A stretch of 22,339 nt of DNA from Darwinimomas sp045600945. Lineage in GTDB: Bacteria; Bacillota; Clostridia; Lachnospirales; Lachnospiraceae. How positions within the stretch are numbered: position 1 is the first letter of the stretch; each line of letters starts with the position of its first letter. The notes beneath the pieces were generated by a model. The model was not told where the DNA came from. It did not search any database and saw only the letters and a list, made by a program, of their open reading frames with translations. Below, piece by piece: positions 7,967-14,955 of this stretch. The position numbers were made by a program, and so were the translations under genes. The stretch covers positions 1 through 22,339 of the forward strand of contig JAZRYX010000058.1 of the NCBI GenBank assembly GCA_045600945.1, written 5' to 3'.

Positions 7967-9385
7967 ATGAGACACAAGATATACGGCTTTGAAGCCGTCA
8001 GTAGCGGCCTGGCAAAGTCAGGCGTAACAAAAATAGAGTTGGCTCTGGGTGAGTATAACTCAAGAATCGAAACTGCTCTTGAAACCGAAAGGCTGCAGGC
8101 AACAGTGACGGAAACCCTGCCATTTGCTGAAGAAGCAATTGGCAGGGCTTATTTTTTTTCCGGGGAAGGCAACCGTACGGCCTGTATCATACCTGAGGAT
8201 CAGTCGTATCGACTCTTACCGGTGATGGAAGAGGATAAGAAAATCAAGGGGTCGATGCTTGTCATATCGGTCGGAAATGATAATTTCGATTATTTGGATA
8301 AGCTTTCCATATTAGGGATAATATGCTGGATCACACGTACCCCGGAAGAAGTTATTAAGATGATATACGATGCGGTGAAGTATTCTCAACTATCTGAGCA
8401 GGCAGTGCTTCTATATATTCCGCAAAGAGTTCTGATCAGCAGTCAGTATTGTGATCTGTATTCCGGGTACAGACTCAGGATGTTGAACGGTGATGCACAG
8501 AGAGAAAAACAAAGGATACTTGCCAAATACAATCAGACTTTGCGTGACGGAGATTATGCCATCATCGCAAACAGCGATATCGTCGAAATAGTGATGGAGC
8601 AATCATACGGTTATGATAATATCGCAGTTGTGAAACTGGAAATGCTGGATGATGTCTGTTGTTCACGATTGATACGACGTTATAAGAAAGTACTCGTTAT
8701 CTCAAAAAATAAAGCTCTTTTTAATTTGCGAAGATTTGATACTAAGTTACAGGAATATGTGCTTGGTAATGAATTCCTGAGTTGGGAAAAAGAGATTTGC
8801 AGTGAGGTCATCCGTTTCCTTAAGGAGTGCGTCGGGACAAATAAACATGAGTCTGTCGAATATGATAACAAGGAGAGCGAAGACAGGACAAGAGTCAGAA
8901 AACCGGTACTTGATGAGGAAACCGGCATGATGTGTCCGGGATGCCCTTTGCGCTTGCGCGTCTGGGAGATACTTGCAGATATGCATGATAAAGTATATTG
9001 CGAAGATTTCTTCTGTATGAGCAGAGCTTCCAAAGTAAGATCGGATATAAAACATAGTGATTGCCAATATACCGATAATCTTATGGCAGGTGATCTGATA
9101 TTCGGAAACAGAGAAGGGACACGATACGGACAAAAAAGCAGATTTTTTTTTATCGGAGATATGTGCCGGCGTGTCGACAGCATTGTCCTTAACGGAACTG
9201 AAAATAGGTACTGCAGGATATCGGAAAGTAAGTGTGATGGGTGCCGGCAGTGCAAGAGTGTATCGGGATGTCCTGCCATATGGTCAAGAGGACTTAAAGT
9301 GTTTATAGACAGTTCCAGATGCAACGGATGCGGCCTTTGCACACGTATATGCAGGAAAGGAGCGATTGAATATGAATCAAGATGA
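7967..9385 (+). CDS. Degenerate IorA-like iron-sulfur protein, function unknown
   Basis: A 472-residue protein with the order of indolepyruvate:ferredoxin oxidoreductase alpha subunits, but shortened and eroded. Residues 5-75 resemble the N-terminal Pyr/TPP domain start, and VIKMIYDAVKYSQLSEQ (129-145) resembles its helix before the linker. MMCPGCPLRLRVWEIL (321-336) matches the conserved CxGCPHR entry to the C-terminal TPP domain, with Leu where His is usual. The following region lacks the expected GDSTFFHSG cofactor motif and instead reads FIGDMCRRVDS. The C-terminus keeps an IorA-like double [4Fe-4S] module: C423, C426, C429, C435 and C452, C455, C458, C462. It is about 120 residues shorter than typical IorA and no iorB is adjacent. 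ATG 7967 is seven bases after the AGGAGG; ATG 7961 is possible. It may serve as an electron carrier or accessory protein for the hydrogenase downstream. Confidence 0.7.
   Translation: MRHKIYGFEAVSSGLAKSGVTKIELALGEYNSRIETALETERLQATVTETLPFAEEAIGRAYFFSGEGNRTACIIPEDQSYRLLPVMEEDKKIKGSMLVISVGNDNFDYLDKLSILGIICWITRTPEEVIKMIYDAVKYSQLSEQAVLLYIPQRVLISSQYCDLYSGYRLRMLNGDAQREKQRILAKYNQTLRDGDYAIIANSDIVEIVMEQSYGYDNIAVVKLEMLDDVCCSRLIRRYKKVLVISKNKALFNLRRFDTKLQEYVLGNEFLSWEKEICSEVIRFLKECVGTNKHESVEYDNKESEDRTRVRKPVLDEETGMMCPGCPLRLRVWEILADMHDKVYCEDFFCMSRASKVRSDIKHSDCQYTDNLMAGDLIFGNREGTRYGQKSRFFFIGDMCRRVDSIVLNGTENRYCRISESKCDGCRQCKSVSGCPAIWSRGLKVFIDSSRCNGCGLCTRICRKGAIEYESR
8115..8159 (+). terminator. Terminator-like hairpin inside the IorA-like coding sequence
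   Basis: CCCTGCCA at 8115-8122 pairs with TGGCAGGG at 8140-8147. After one T-T mismatch, TTGCT pairs with AGCAA around a GAAGA loop, giving 13 base pairs in all. CTTA and then eight T residues (8152-8159) follow. This is the form of an intrinsic terminator, yet it lies within codons 50-65 of an intact ORF, about 210 bases after the predicted transcription start. It could attenuate transcription. Confidence 0.55.
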
Positions 9386-9806
9386 GAAAAAGAAAATCAA
9401 CAGGGTGATTATATGCGGATTTGATTTTGAGCAGACGCAAAAGCGGGCGGAATACATCTCGGAAAGATACGGTCCGGAAGAATACAACATGACTTATGTG
9501 CCGACAGAGTCGCGTGAGGACGGAGGTCTTATATGCCATATGATAGGCGACGGCGATAACGGAGGGAATTATCAATATATACATCTCGGGAGTTCCGACA
9601 TGATATATGCCAGAACACCGGTCGACGCATGCCGGAATTTTGAATTTTTAAGACATGATGGGCTCATAGAGATAGAATATGCCGACACAGAAGGCAAGAA
9701 CTGTCCGCCGGCCCGTAAAGAGGCCCTTAAATACGTGAAAATCTTTGAGGAAAAGGGAGATGTACGGACAATAATACATTGTAAAACACATATTGCAGAG
9801 TTATAA
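9372..9806 (+). CDS. Conserved-looking soluble protein between IorA-like gene and hydrogenase, unknown
   Basis: A 144-residue soluble protein beginning at ATG 9372, which lies nine bases after AAAGGAG (9356-9362) and overlaps the preceding gene by 14 bases; a TTG at 9366 is too close to that site. The sequence starts with a basic segment and a hydrophobic strand (KKKINRVIICGFDF). It contains a Gly/Asp-rich stretch (MIGDGDNGG) and ends with a probable strand-helix pair (VRTIIHCKTHIAEL). There is no membrane segment and no cysteine cluster, so iron-sulfur binding is unlikely. No family was recognised. The overlap implies co-translation with the IorA-like protein, suggesting a partner or small regulator. 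Its stop codon lies inside the -10 box of the hydrogenase promoter. Confidence 0.7.
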   Translation: MNQDEKKKINRVIICGFDFEQTQKRAEYISERYGPEEYNMTYVPTESREDGGLICHMIGDGDNGGNYQYIHLGSSDMIYARTPVDACRNFEFLRHDGLIEIEYADTEGKNCPPARKEALKYVKIFEEKGDVRTIIHCKTHIAEL

Positions 9807-9807
9807 T
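9779..9807 (+). promoter_or_regulatory. Promoter of the hydrogenase operon with a downstream palindrome
   Basis: TTGTAA at 9779-9784, a 17-base spacer, and a perfect TATAAT at 9802-9807, with a start expected near 9814. Just after that start lies the palindrome TGTCG-TTTT-CGACA at 9821-9834, placed to act as an operator or a 5' hairpin. The ribosome binding site AAGGAGG follows at 9843-9849. The promoter overlaps the end of the preceding gene. Confidence 0.65.
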
Positions 9808-9857
9808 AAAATCATCTACGTGTCGTTTTCGACATACGAAAATAAGGAGGATTATTA

Positions 9858-10340
9858 ATGGCTCGTTTAAGTGAAGCGGCTGAAGCCCAGATCATCTCTA
9901 TCTGCGACAGATATAAAGATGAGAAGACACCTCTTATGATGATCCTTAGTGACATCCAGAAGGAATATGGCTATATTCCACTTGAGGTTCAGGAACTGGT
10001 TTCAGACAAAACAGGCATCTCTGTAGCTGAAATCTACGGAGTAGTTACATTCTATTCATTCTTCTCTCTTCAGCCAAAGGGAAAGTACGTTATCGGATGC
10101 TGCCTTGGTACTGCATGCTATGTTAAGGGTGCACAGCAGGTTATCGATAAGTTCTCTGAGATTTTGAAGATTGCTCCGGGTGAGACAACAGAGGATGGAT
10201 TATTCACACTTGATGCACTTCGTTGCCTTGGTGCCTGCGGTATCGCACCGGCAGTATCCATCAACGGAAAGGTATATCCGAAGGTATCTGTAAATCAGGT
10301 ACAGGGTATCATTGATGAGCTTAAGGGAGGTGCAAAATGA
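9858..10340 (+). CDS. hydC: NuoE-like [2Fe-2S] subunit of trimeric [FeFe] hydrogenase (HydC/HndA)
   Basis: A 160-residue thioredoxin-like ferredoxin of the NuoE family. A helical N-terminal part (residues 1-70, with GYIPLEVQELVSDKTGI and YGVVTFYSFF) is followed by the iron-sulfur domain. The ligands are C82, C87, C123 and C127 (CCLGTAC and CLGAC), the normal pattern for one [2Fe-2S] cluster. In NAD-linked trimeric hydrogenases this subunit passes electrons next to the flavin subunit in the cytoplasm. It is the first gene of the hydrogenase operon, with a promoter and strong ribosome binding site upstream, and its stop overlaps the next start by four bases (ATGA). The name hndA would be equally valid. 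Confidence 0.92.
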   Translation: MARLSEAAEAQIISICDRYKDEKTPLMMILSDIQKEYGYIPLEVQELVSDKTGISVAEIYGVVTFYSFFSLQPKGKYVIGCCLGTACYVKGAQQVIDKFSEILKIAPGETTEDGLFTLDALRCLGACGIAPAVSINGKVYPKVSVNQVQGIIDELKGGAK

Positions 10341-12217
10341 TAAAGAGTTTTGACGAACTAAAGAAGACTCAGGCTGATTGCACAGCTTGCCTTGATGCTA
10401 AGTTCAGCGGTGCAGACGGAAAACGTCACGTTGTATTCTGCGGAGGTACAGGATGTCTTTCATCAGATTCAGCAGCTATCCGTGAGAAGTTTGCAGCCAT
10501 CATTAAAGAAAAAGGTCTTGATGATAAGGTTACAGTTAACCAGGTAGGTTGCTTCGGTTTCTGTTCACAGGGTCCGTTCTGCAAGATATTCCCTGAGAAT
10601 ACACTTTACCGTATGGTTAAAATTGAAGACGTTGATGAGATCATCGAGAAAGATATCATCGGCGGAGAAGTAGTTGAGAGATTACTTTATGTTGATCCTG
10701 CAACACAGCAGAAGATTGCGAAGCAGGAAGAAATCACATTCTACAAGAAGCAGGTTCGTGTCGCACTTCATGGCTGCGGACAGATCGATCCTGAGAACCT
10801 TAAGGAAGCACTCGGTGCAGGCGCATTCAAGGGACTTGCAAGAGCACTTGAGCTTGGACGTGAAGCTACCATCAAGGAAGTTCTTGATTCAGGACTTCGC
10901 GGACGTGGCGGCGCAGGCTTCCCTACAGGAAGAAAGTGGAGCTTTGCAGCTCCTGGCGATGGCGATAAGTACATCGTATGTAACGGTGATGAGGGTGATC
11001 CGGGTGCATTCATGGATCGTTCCATCCTCGAGGGTAACCCTGTAGCAGTTATCGAAGGTATGGCTATCGCAGCATATGCTATCGGTGCTAAGAACGGTTA
11101 CTTCTATGTTCGTGCTGAGTATCCTATCGCTGTAGCAAGACTTAAACTTGCTATCAAGGAACTCGAGGAGGCAGGTCTTCTCGGTGACAATATTATGGGT
11201 TCGGATTTCAGCTTCCGTGCACATATCAGACTTGGTGCAGGCGCTTTCGTTTGCGGTGAGGAGACAGCTCTTCTTAACTCTATCGAGGGTCAGCGCGGTA
11301 TGCCTCGTCCACGTCCTCCGTTCCCGGCAGTTAAGGGACTCTGGGGATGCCCGACATGTGTTAACAACGTTGAGACACTTGCAACAGTTCCGTTCATCCT
11401 TCGTGAGGGTGCATCAGAATTTGTTAAGTACGGTACTGAAGGTTCTAAGGGAACGAAGGTATTTGCTCTCGGCGGTAAGATCAATAACGTAGGTCTTGTA
11501 GAAGTTCCTATGGGAACAACTTTAAGAGAACTTATTTATGATATCGGCGGCGGTATCCCGAACGGCAAGAAGTTCAAGGCTATCCAGACCGGTGGTCCTT
11601 CAGGCGGATGTCTTACAGAGAAAGATCTTGATACAGAGATCGATTTCGATACACTTAAAGCACGCGGATCTATGATGGGATCAGGCGGTGCCATCGTAAT
11701 GGATGAAGACAACTGTATGGTTGACGTTGCTAAGTTCTATATGGAGTTCATCGTTGACGAGTCCTGCGGTAAGTGTTCACCATGCCGTATCGGTACAAAG
11801 AGAATGCTTGAGATCCTCACAAAGATCACAGAAGGCAAGGGAACGATGGAAGATCTTGATAAACTTAACGAGATCGCATCTGTATGTCAGAACAACTCAC
11901 TTTGTGCTCTTGGTCAGACAGCAGCTAACCCGATTCTTTCAACACTTAAGCAGTTCAAGGATGAGTACATTGCTCATATCGTTGATAAGAAGTGTCCTGC
12001 ACATGTTTGCAAGAACCTTATGGAGTATAAGATCGACAAAGAGAAATGTATCGGCTGCGGTATGTGCGCAAGAAACTGCCCGGCTAATGCAATCGCACAG
12101 ACAGATTACACAGCACCCGGTCACAAGCTTGCAAGCTACGAAATCGATGCTGCTAAATGTATCAAGTGTGGTCTTTGCCAGTCTAACTGTAAAGTCGCTG
12201 CTATTGTTAAGGAATAA
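10337..12217 (+). CDS. hydB: NuoF-like flavin/NAD(H)-binding subunit of [FeFe] hydrogenase (HydB/HndC)
   Basis: A 626-residue subunit that carries FMN and the NAD(H) site. Domains in order: an N-terminal thioredoxin-like [2Fe-2S] domain (C35, C40, C72, C76), which in Hnd systems is a separate subunit, HndB; the NuoF core with the glycine-rich RGRGGAGFPTGRKW at 188-201 and CNGDEGDPGAFMDR at 215-228; the [4Fe-4S] ligands C477, C480, C483 and C523; and a C-terminal double [4Fe-4S] ferredoxin domain (C571, C574, C577, C581 and C608, C611, C614, C618). An extra CPAHVC at 553-558 might hold a metal, as reported for related HydB structures. Together with HydA and HydC it probably couples NADH and ferredoxin oxidation to H2 production or the reverse. 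Bifurcation is inferred from architecture, not shown. Confidence 0.93.
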   Translation: MIKSFDELKKTQADCTACLDAKFSGADGKRHVVFCGGTGCLSSDSAAIREKFAAIIKEKGLDDKVTVNQVGCFGFCSQGPFCKIFPENTLYRMVKIEDVDEIIEKDIIGGEVVERLLYVDPATQQKIAKQEEITFYKKQVRVALHGCGQIDPENLKEALGAGAFKGLARALELGREATIKEVLDSGLRGRGGAGFPTGRKWSFAAPGDGDKYIVCNGDEGDPGAFMDRSILEGNPVAVIEGMAIAAYAIGAKNGYFYVRAEYPIAVARLKLAIKELEEAGLLGDNIMGSDFSFRAHIRLGAGAFVCGEETALLNSIEGQRGMPRPRPPFPAVKGLWGCPTCVNNVETLATVPFILREGASEFVKYGTEGSKGTKVFALGGKINNVGLVEVPMGTTLRELIYDIGGGIPNGKKFKAIQTGGPSGGCLTEKDLDTEIDFDTLKARGSMMGSGGAIVMDEDNCMVDVAKFYMEFIVDESCGKCSPCRIGTKRMLEILTKITEGKGTMEDLDKLNEIASVCQNNSLCALGQTAANPILSTLKQFKDEYIAHIVDKKCPAHVCKNLMEYKIDKEKCIGCGMCARNCPANAIAQTDYTAPGHKLASYEIDAAKCIKCGLCQSNCKVAAIVKE

Positions 12218-12231
12218 GGAGGGTGATTAAT

Positions 12232-13998
12232 ATGGCAAAAGTTAATATTAAAATCGAAGGTATTCCTTATCAGGTAGATGAGGGACTGACAATATTAGAA
12301 GCATGCAGACAGTGCGGATATAACATCCCTACACTTTGCTCATTCAATCATGGTGAGTGCAACCTCGGATCATGCCGTGTTTGTCTCGTTGAGGCAACAG
12401 GTGCAAGAGGTCTTGTAGCATCATGTGTATACCCGATCAATGAGGGTATGGAGATTACTATTTCATCACCAAAGGCTGTTGCAGCTCGTAGAGCATCTGT
12501 TGAGTTACTTCTTTCAAACCACAACAGAAACTGCCAGGAGTGTGCTAAGAACGAGTGCTGTGAGCTTCTTCATGTAGCTCATGTTACCGGCGCACGTGAG
12601 AATCATTTCGAGGGTGCCAAGACTGAGACAACACTTGATCTTCTTACACCGGCAATCGTACGTGATACAAGCAAGTGCGTTCTTTGCGGACGTTGTGTAG
12701 CACGTTGTAAGAATGCTCATGGAATCGGCGTACTCGGATTTGAGAACCGTGGCTTCAAGGCTATCGTTGCTCCTGCTGAGAACCGTTCATTCCTTAACAG
12801 CCCATGTATCCAGTGCGGTCAGTGTGTTGCTGTATGTCCTACAGGAGCACTTATGGAGAAGTCAGAGATCGAGAAGATCGACGAGGCTATGGCAGCAGGC
12901 AAGTATGTAGTAGTACAGACAGCTCCTGCAGTTCGTGCAGCACTCGGCGAAGAGTTCGGTATGCCGATAGGAACACCTGTTACAGGCAAGATGGCAGCGG
13001 CTCTCAGAAGACTCGGATTCAAGAAAGTTTTCGATACAGACTTTGCAGCTGATCTTACTATCATGGAAGAAGCAAACGAGCTTCTTGCAAGAGTAAATAA
13101 CGGCGGAGTTCTTCCTATGATCACATCATGCTCACCGGGTTGGATCAACTACTGTGAGTATTTCTACGGAGATCAGGTTGATCATCTTTCAACATGTAAG
13201 TCTCCTCATGAGATGATGGGTGCTATACTTAAGCATTACTATGCTGCAAAGATTGGCGTAGATCCTAAGGATATGTTTGTTGTATCTATCATGCCTTGTA
13301 CAGCTAAGAAGTACGAGGAGCAGAGACCTGAACTCGGCAGCGAGGGATTAAGAGATGTTGATGCTGTTCTTACAACAAGAGAACTTGGCAGACTCATCAA
13401 GCGTTCAGGTATCGAGATCACAAAGCTTCCTGATGAAGACTTTGACCAGGATATCGTTCATGATACGACAGGTGCAGCTCATATCTTCGGTGTAACCGGT
13501 GGTGTTATGGAGGCTGCTCTTCGTACAGCATACTTCGTACTTGAAGGTAAAGAGTACGGCGCAATCGAGTTCCATGAGGTTCGTGGATTCGAGGGTATCC
13601 GCGAGGCTGAGTTTACACTTGGTGGCGTAAATATCAAGGTTGCAGTTGCATCGGCTATGAAGAACGCTAAGGTTCTTATGGATCAGATTAAAGCAGGTAC
13701 ATCACCATATACATTCATCGAGATCATGGGATGCCCGGGCGGATGTATCAACGGCGGCGGTCAGCCGTATGTAAGAAGCACATTCTTACCGAACGAAGAT
13801 ATCGATATCTATGAGACATATCAGCAGAAGAGAGCTAATGCTCTTTACTCGGAGGATGAGAGATCTGTCATCCGTCAGTCTCATAACAACAAGCAGGTTC
13901 AGGATCTCTACACAGAGTTCCTTGAGAAGCCGAATTCACACAAAGCACACGAACTCCTTCATACAACATACAATAAGGACCGTGTAAAATTCGATTAA
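12232..13998 (+). CDS. hydA: [FeFe] hydrogenase catalytic subunit (HydA/HndD)
   Basis: A 588-residue cytoplasmic catalytic subunit. Domains: an N-terminal [2Fe-2S] ferredoxin (C36, C48, C51, C65), a His-Cys3 [4Fe-4S] site (HNRNCQECAKNECC from 97), two [4Fe-4S] clusters (CVLCGRCVARC from 149 and CIQCGQCVAVC from 192), then the H-cluster domain. H-cluster motifs are TSCSPGW at 298-304 (L1), MPCTAKKYE at 354-362 (L2) and EIMGCPGGCINGGGQP at 497-512 (L3). L1 has Ser where the classical TSCCP motif has its second Cys. The tail continues past L3 with a small helical segment usual for trimeric enzymes. ATG 12232 lies eight bases after AAGGAGGG; the GTG at 12223 is inside that ribosome binding site and is rejected. 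A terminator follows at 14019. Confidence 0.95.
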   Translation: MAKVNIKIEGIPYQVDEGLTILEACRQCGYNIPTLCSFNHGECNLGSCRVCLVEATGARGLVASCVYPINEGMEITISSPKAVAARRASVELLLSNHNRNCQECAKNECCELLHVAHVTGARENHFEGAKTETTLDLLTPAIVRDTSKCVLCGRCVARCKNAHGIGVLGFENRGFKAIVAPAENRSFLNSPCIQCGQCVAVCPTGALMEKSEIEKIDEAMAAGKYVVVQTAPAVRAALGEEFGMPIGTPVTGKMAAALRRLGFKKVFDTDFAADLTIMEEANELLARVNNGGVLPMITSCSPGWINYCEYFYGDQVDHLSTCKSPHEMMGAILKHYYAAKIGVDPKDMFVVSIMPCTAKKYEEQRPELGSEGLRDVDAVLTTRELGRLIKRSGIEITKLPDEDFDQDIVHDTTGAAHIFGVTGGVMEAALRTAYFVLEGKEYGAIEFHEVRGFEGIREAEFTLGGVNIKVAVASAMKNAKVLMDQIKAGTSPYTFIEIMGCPGGCINGGGQPYVRSTFLPNEDIDIYETYQQKRANALYSEDERSVIRQSHNNKQVQDLYTEFLEKPNSHKAHELLHTTYNKDRVKFD

Positions 13999-14018
13999 TA
14001 ATCCTTAATTAATAAATC

Positions 14019-14051
14019 AGGGGAGCGCATAGCCGGCGCTCCTCTATTTTT
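14019..14051 (+). terminator. Intrinsic terminator of the hydrogenase operon
   Basis: AGGGGAGCGC at 14019-14028 pairs with GCGCTCCTCT at 14036-14045 (10 pairs, one G-T) around a seven-base loop, followed by ATTTTT. It sits about 20 bases after the hydA stop. Confidence 0.85.
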
Positions 14052-14107
14052 GACGCACGGCGGCGATGGTTCGGCTTGCTGCGCTGTCGTGTGTCTAGCT
14101 TCCTGTG

Positions 14108-14144
14108 TGCGTCCCGGCAAGGTTATTTCTCGTCGTAGGACGCA
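14108..14144. repeat. Hairpin repeat, copy A
   Basis: TGCGTCC at 14108-14114 pairs with GGACGCA at 14138-14144. The loop begins CGGCAAGG and ends CGTCGTA. A second, diverged copy lies 28 bases further on, and sequence flanking both copies is also related (GACGCAYGGYGGCGA at 14052 and 14139). No T-run follows. Confidence 0.7.
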
Positions 14145-14171
14145 TGGTGGCGAAGTCTTTGGCCCGCCGAA

Positions 14172-14207
14172 TGCGTCCCGGAACGATATATCTTGTTATA
14201 GGACGCA
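14172..14207. repeat. Hairpin repeat, copy B
   Basis: TGCGTCC at 14172-14178 pairs with GGACGCA at 14201-14207. The loop starts CGGAACGA and ends TTGTTATA, and is clearly related to copy A, with several changes and one base fewer. The arms are identical between copies while the loops differ, which suggests that pairing is maintained. Confidence 0.7.
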
Positions 14208-14263
14208 CTTTGATTCCCCGCCGACTCAATCACGAATAACTTCTCGCAAGTACATTATTATTA

Positions 14264-14272
14264 TGATATAAT
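14264..14272 (+). promoter_or_regulatory. Extended -10 promoter for ung operon, near-leaderless
   Basis: TG at 14264-14265, one base, then a perfect TATAAT at 14267-14272. The matching -35 region (TCGCAA at 14244-14249) is poor, as is common for extended -10 promoters. Transcription should start at about 14279-14281, on or just before the ung ATG at 14281, and there is no Shine-Dalgarno between. Confidence 0.6.
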
Positions 14273-14280
14273 GAATCCAA

Positions 14281-14955
14281 ATGGGAATGATTGCAAATGA
14301 CTGGCTGAAGCCGCTCGAGAGCGAGTTCAGAAAGCCATATTACCGGGAACTATATAGCTTTGTGAAAGATGAGTACAGCAAGAAAGTCGTGTACCCTCCT
14401 TCGGATGAGATTTTTTCCGCGTTGCACCTGACTCCGCTTAAAGATGTGAAAGTGGTGTTGCTCGGTCAGGACCCTTACCATAATGAAGGACAGGCGCACG
14501 GACTGAGTTTCTCGGTAAGACCGGGACAGGACATACCGCCGTCTCTCGTCAACATTTACCAGGAACTTCATGATGATTTGGGTTGTTATATTCCAAACAA
14601 CGGATTTCTGGAATCATGGGCAAAACAGGGAGTGCTTCTTTTGAACACGGTGCTTACGGTAAGGGCGCACGCCGCCAATTCTCATCAGGGAAAGGGATGG
14701 GAGCATTTCACAGATGCAATCATAGAGGCTGTTGAGACTCAGGACAGACCTGTAGTCTATCTTTTATGGGGCAGACCGGCACAGACCAAGATACCTATGA
14801 TAACGAACCCGAAACATCTGATATTAAAAGCACCACATCCGAGTCCTTTAAGCGCATACAGAGGATTTTTCGGATGCAGACATTTTTCTCAGACAAATGA
14901 ATTTCTTGAGAAGAACGGAGTAAAGCCAATAAACTGGCAGATTGAAAACATATGA
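14281..14955 (+). CDS. ung: Uracil-DNA glycosylase (family 1)
   Basis: A 224-residue enzyme that removes uracil from DNA to begin base excision repair. The water-activating loop GQDPYH is at residues 62-67 (D64 catalytic), the uracil pocket follows in GLSFSV at 74-79, LLNTVLTV is at 120-127, and the DNA-intercalation motif HPSPLSAYRGF begins at H186. Length and motifs fit family 1 UDG exactly. No ribosome binding site precedes the start; the mRNA predicted from the extended -10 box would be leaderless from ATG 14281, or would have about seven bases ahead of ATG 14287. The stop overlaps the uppP start by four bases, so the two genes are coupled. Confidence 0.95.
   Translation: MGMIANDWLKPLESEFRKPYYRELYSFVKDEYSKKVVYPPSDEIFSALHLTPLKDVKVVLLGQDPYHNEGQAHGLSFSVRPGQDIPPSLVNIYQELHDDLGCYIPNNGFLESWAKQGVLLLNTVLTVRAHAANSHQGKGWEHFTDAIIEAVETQDRPVVYLLWGRPAQTKIPMITNPKHLILKAPHPSPLSAYRGFFGCRHFSQTNEFLEKNGVKPINWQIENI

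Noticed and set aside
9821..9834. Rex operator at the hydrogenase promoter
   Set aside because: The palindrome TGTCG-N4-CGACA has arm sequence and spacing different from the known Rex consensus, so it was not labelled as such.
12223..12231. GTG start for hydA
   Set aside because: The GTG lies within the AAGGAGGG site that serves ATG 12232.
14050..14271. 73-codon ORF in the gap before ung
   Set aside because: It covers the hairpin repeats and the -10 box, has no ribosome binding site and no protein-like pattern.
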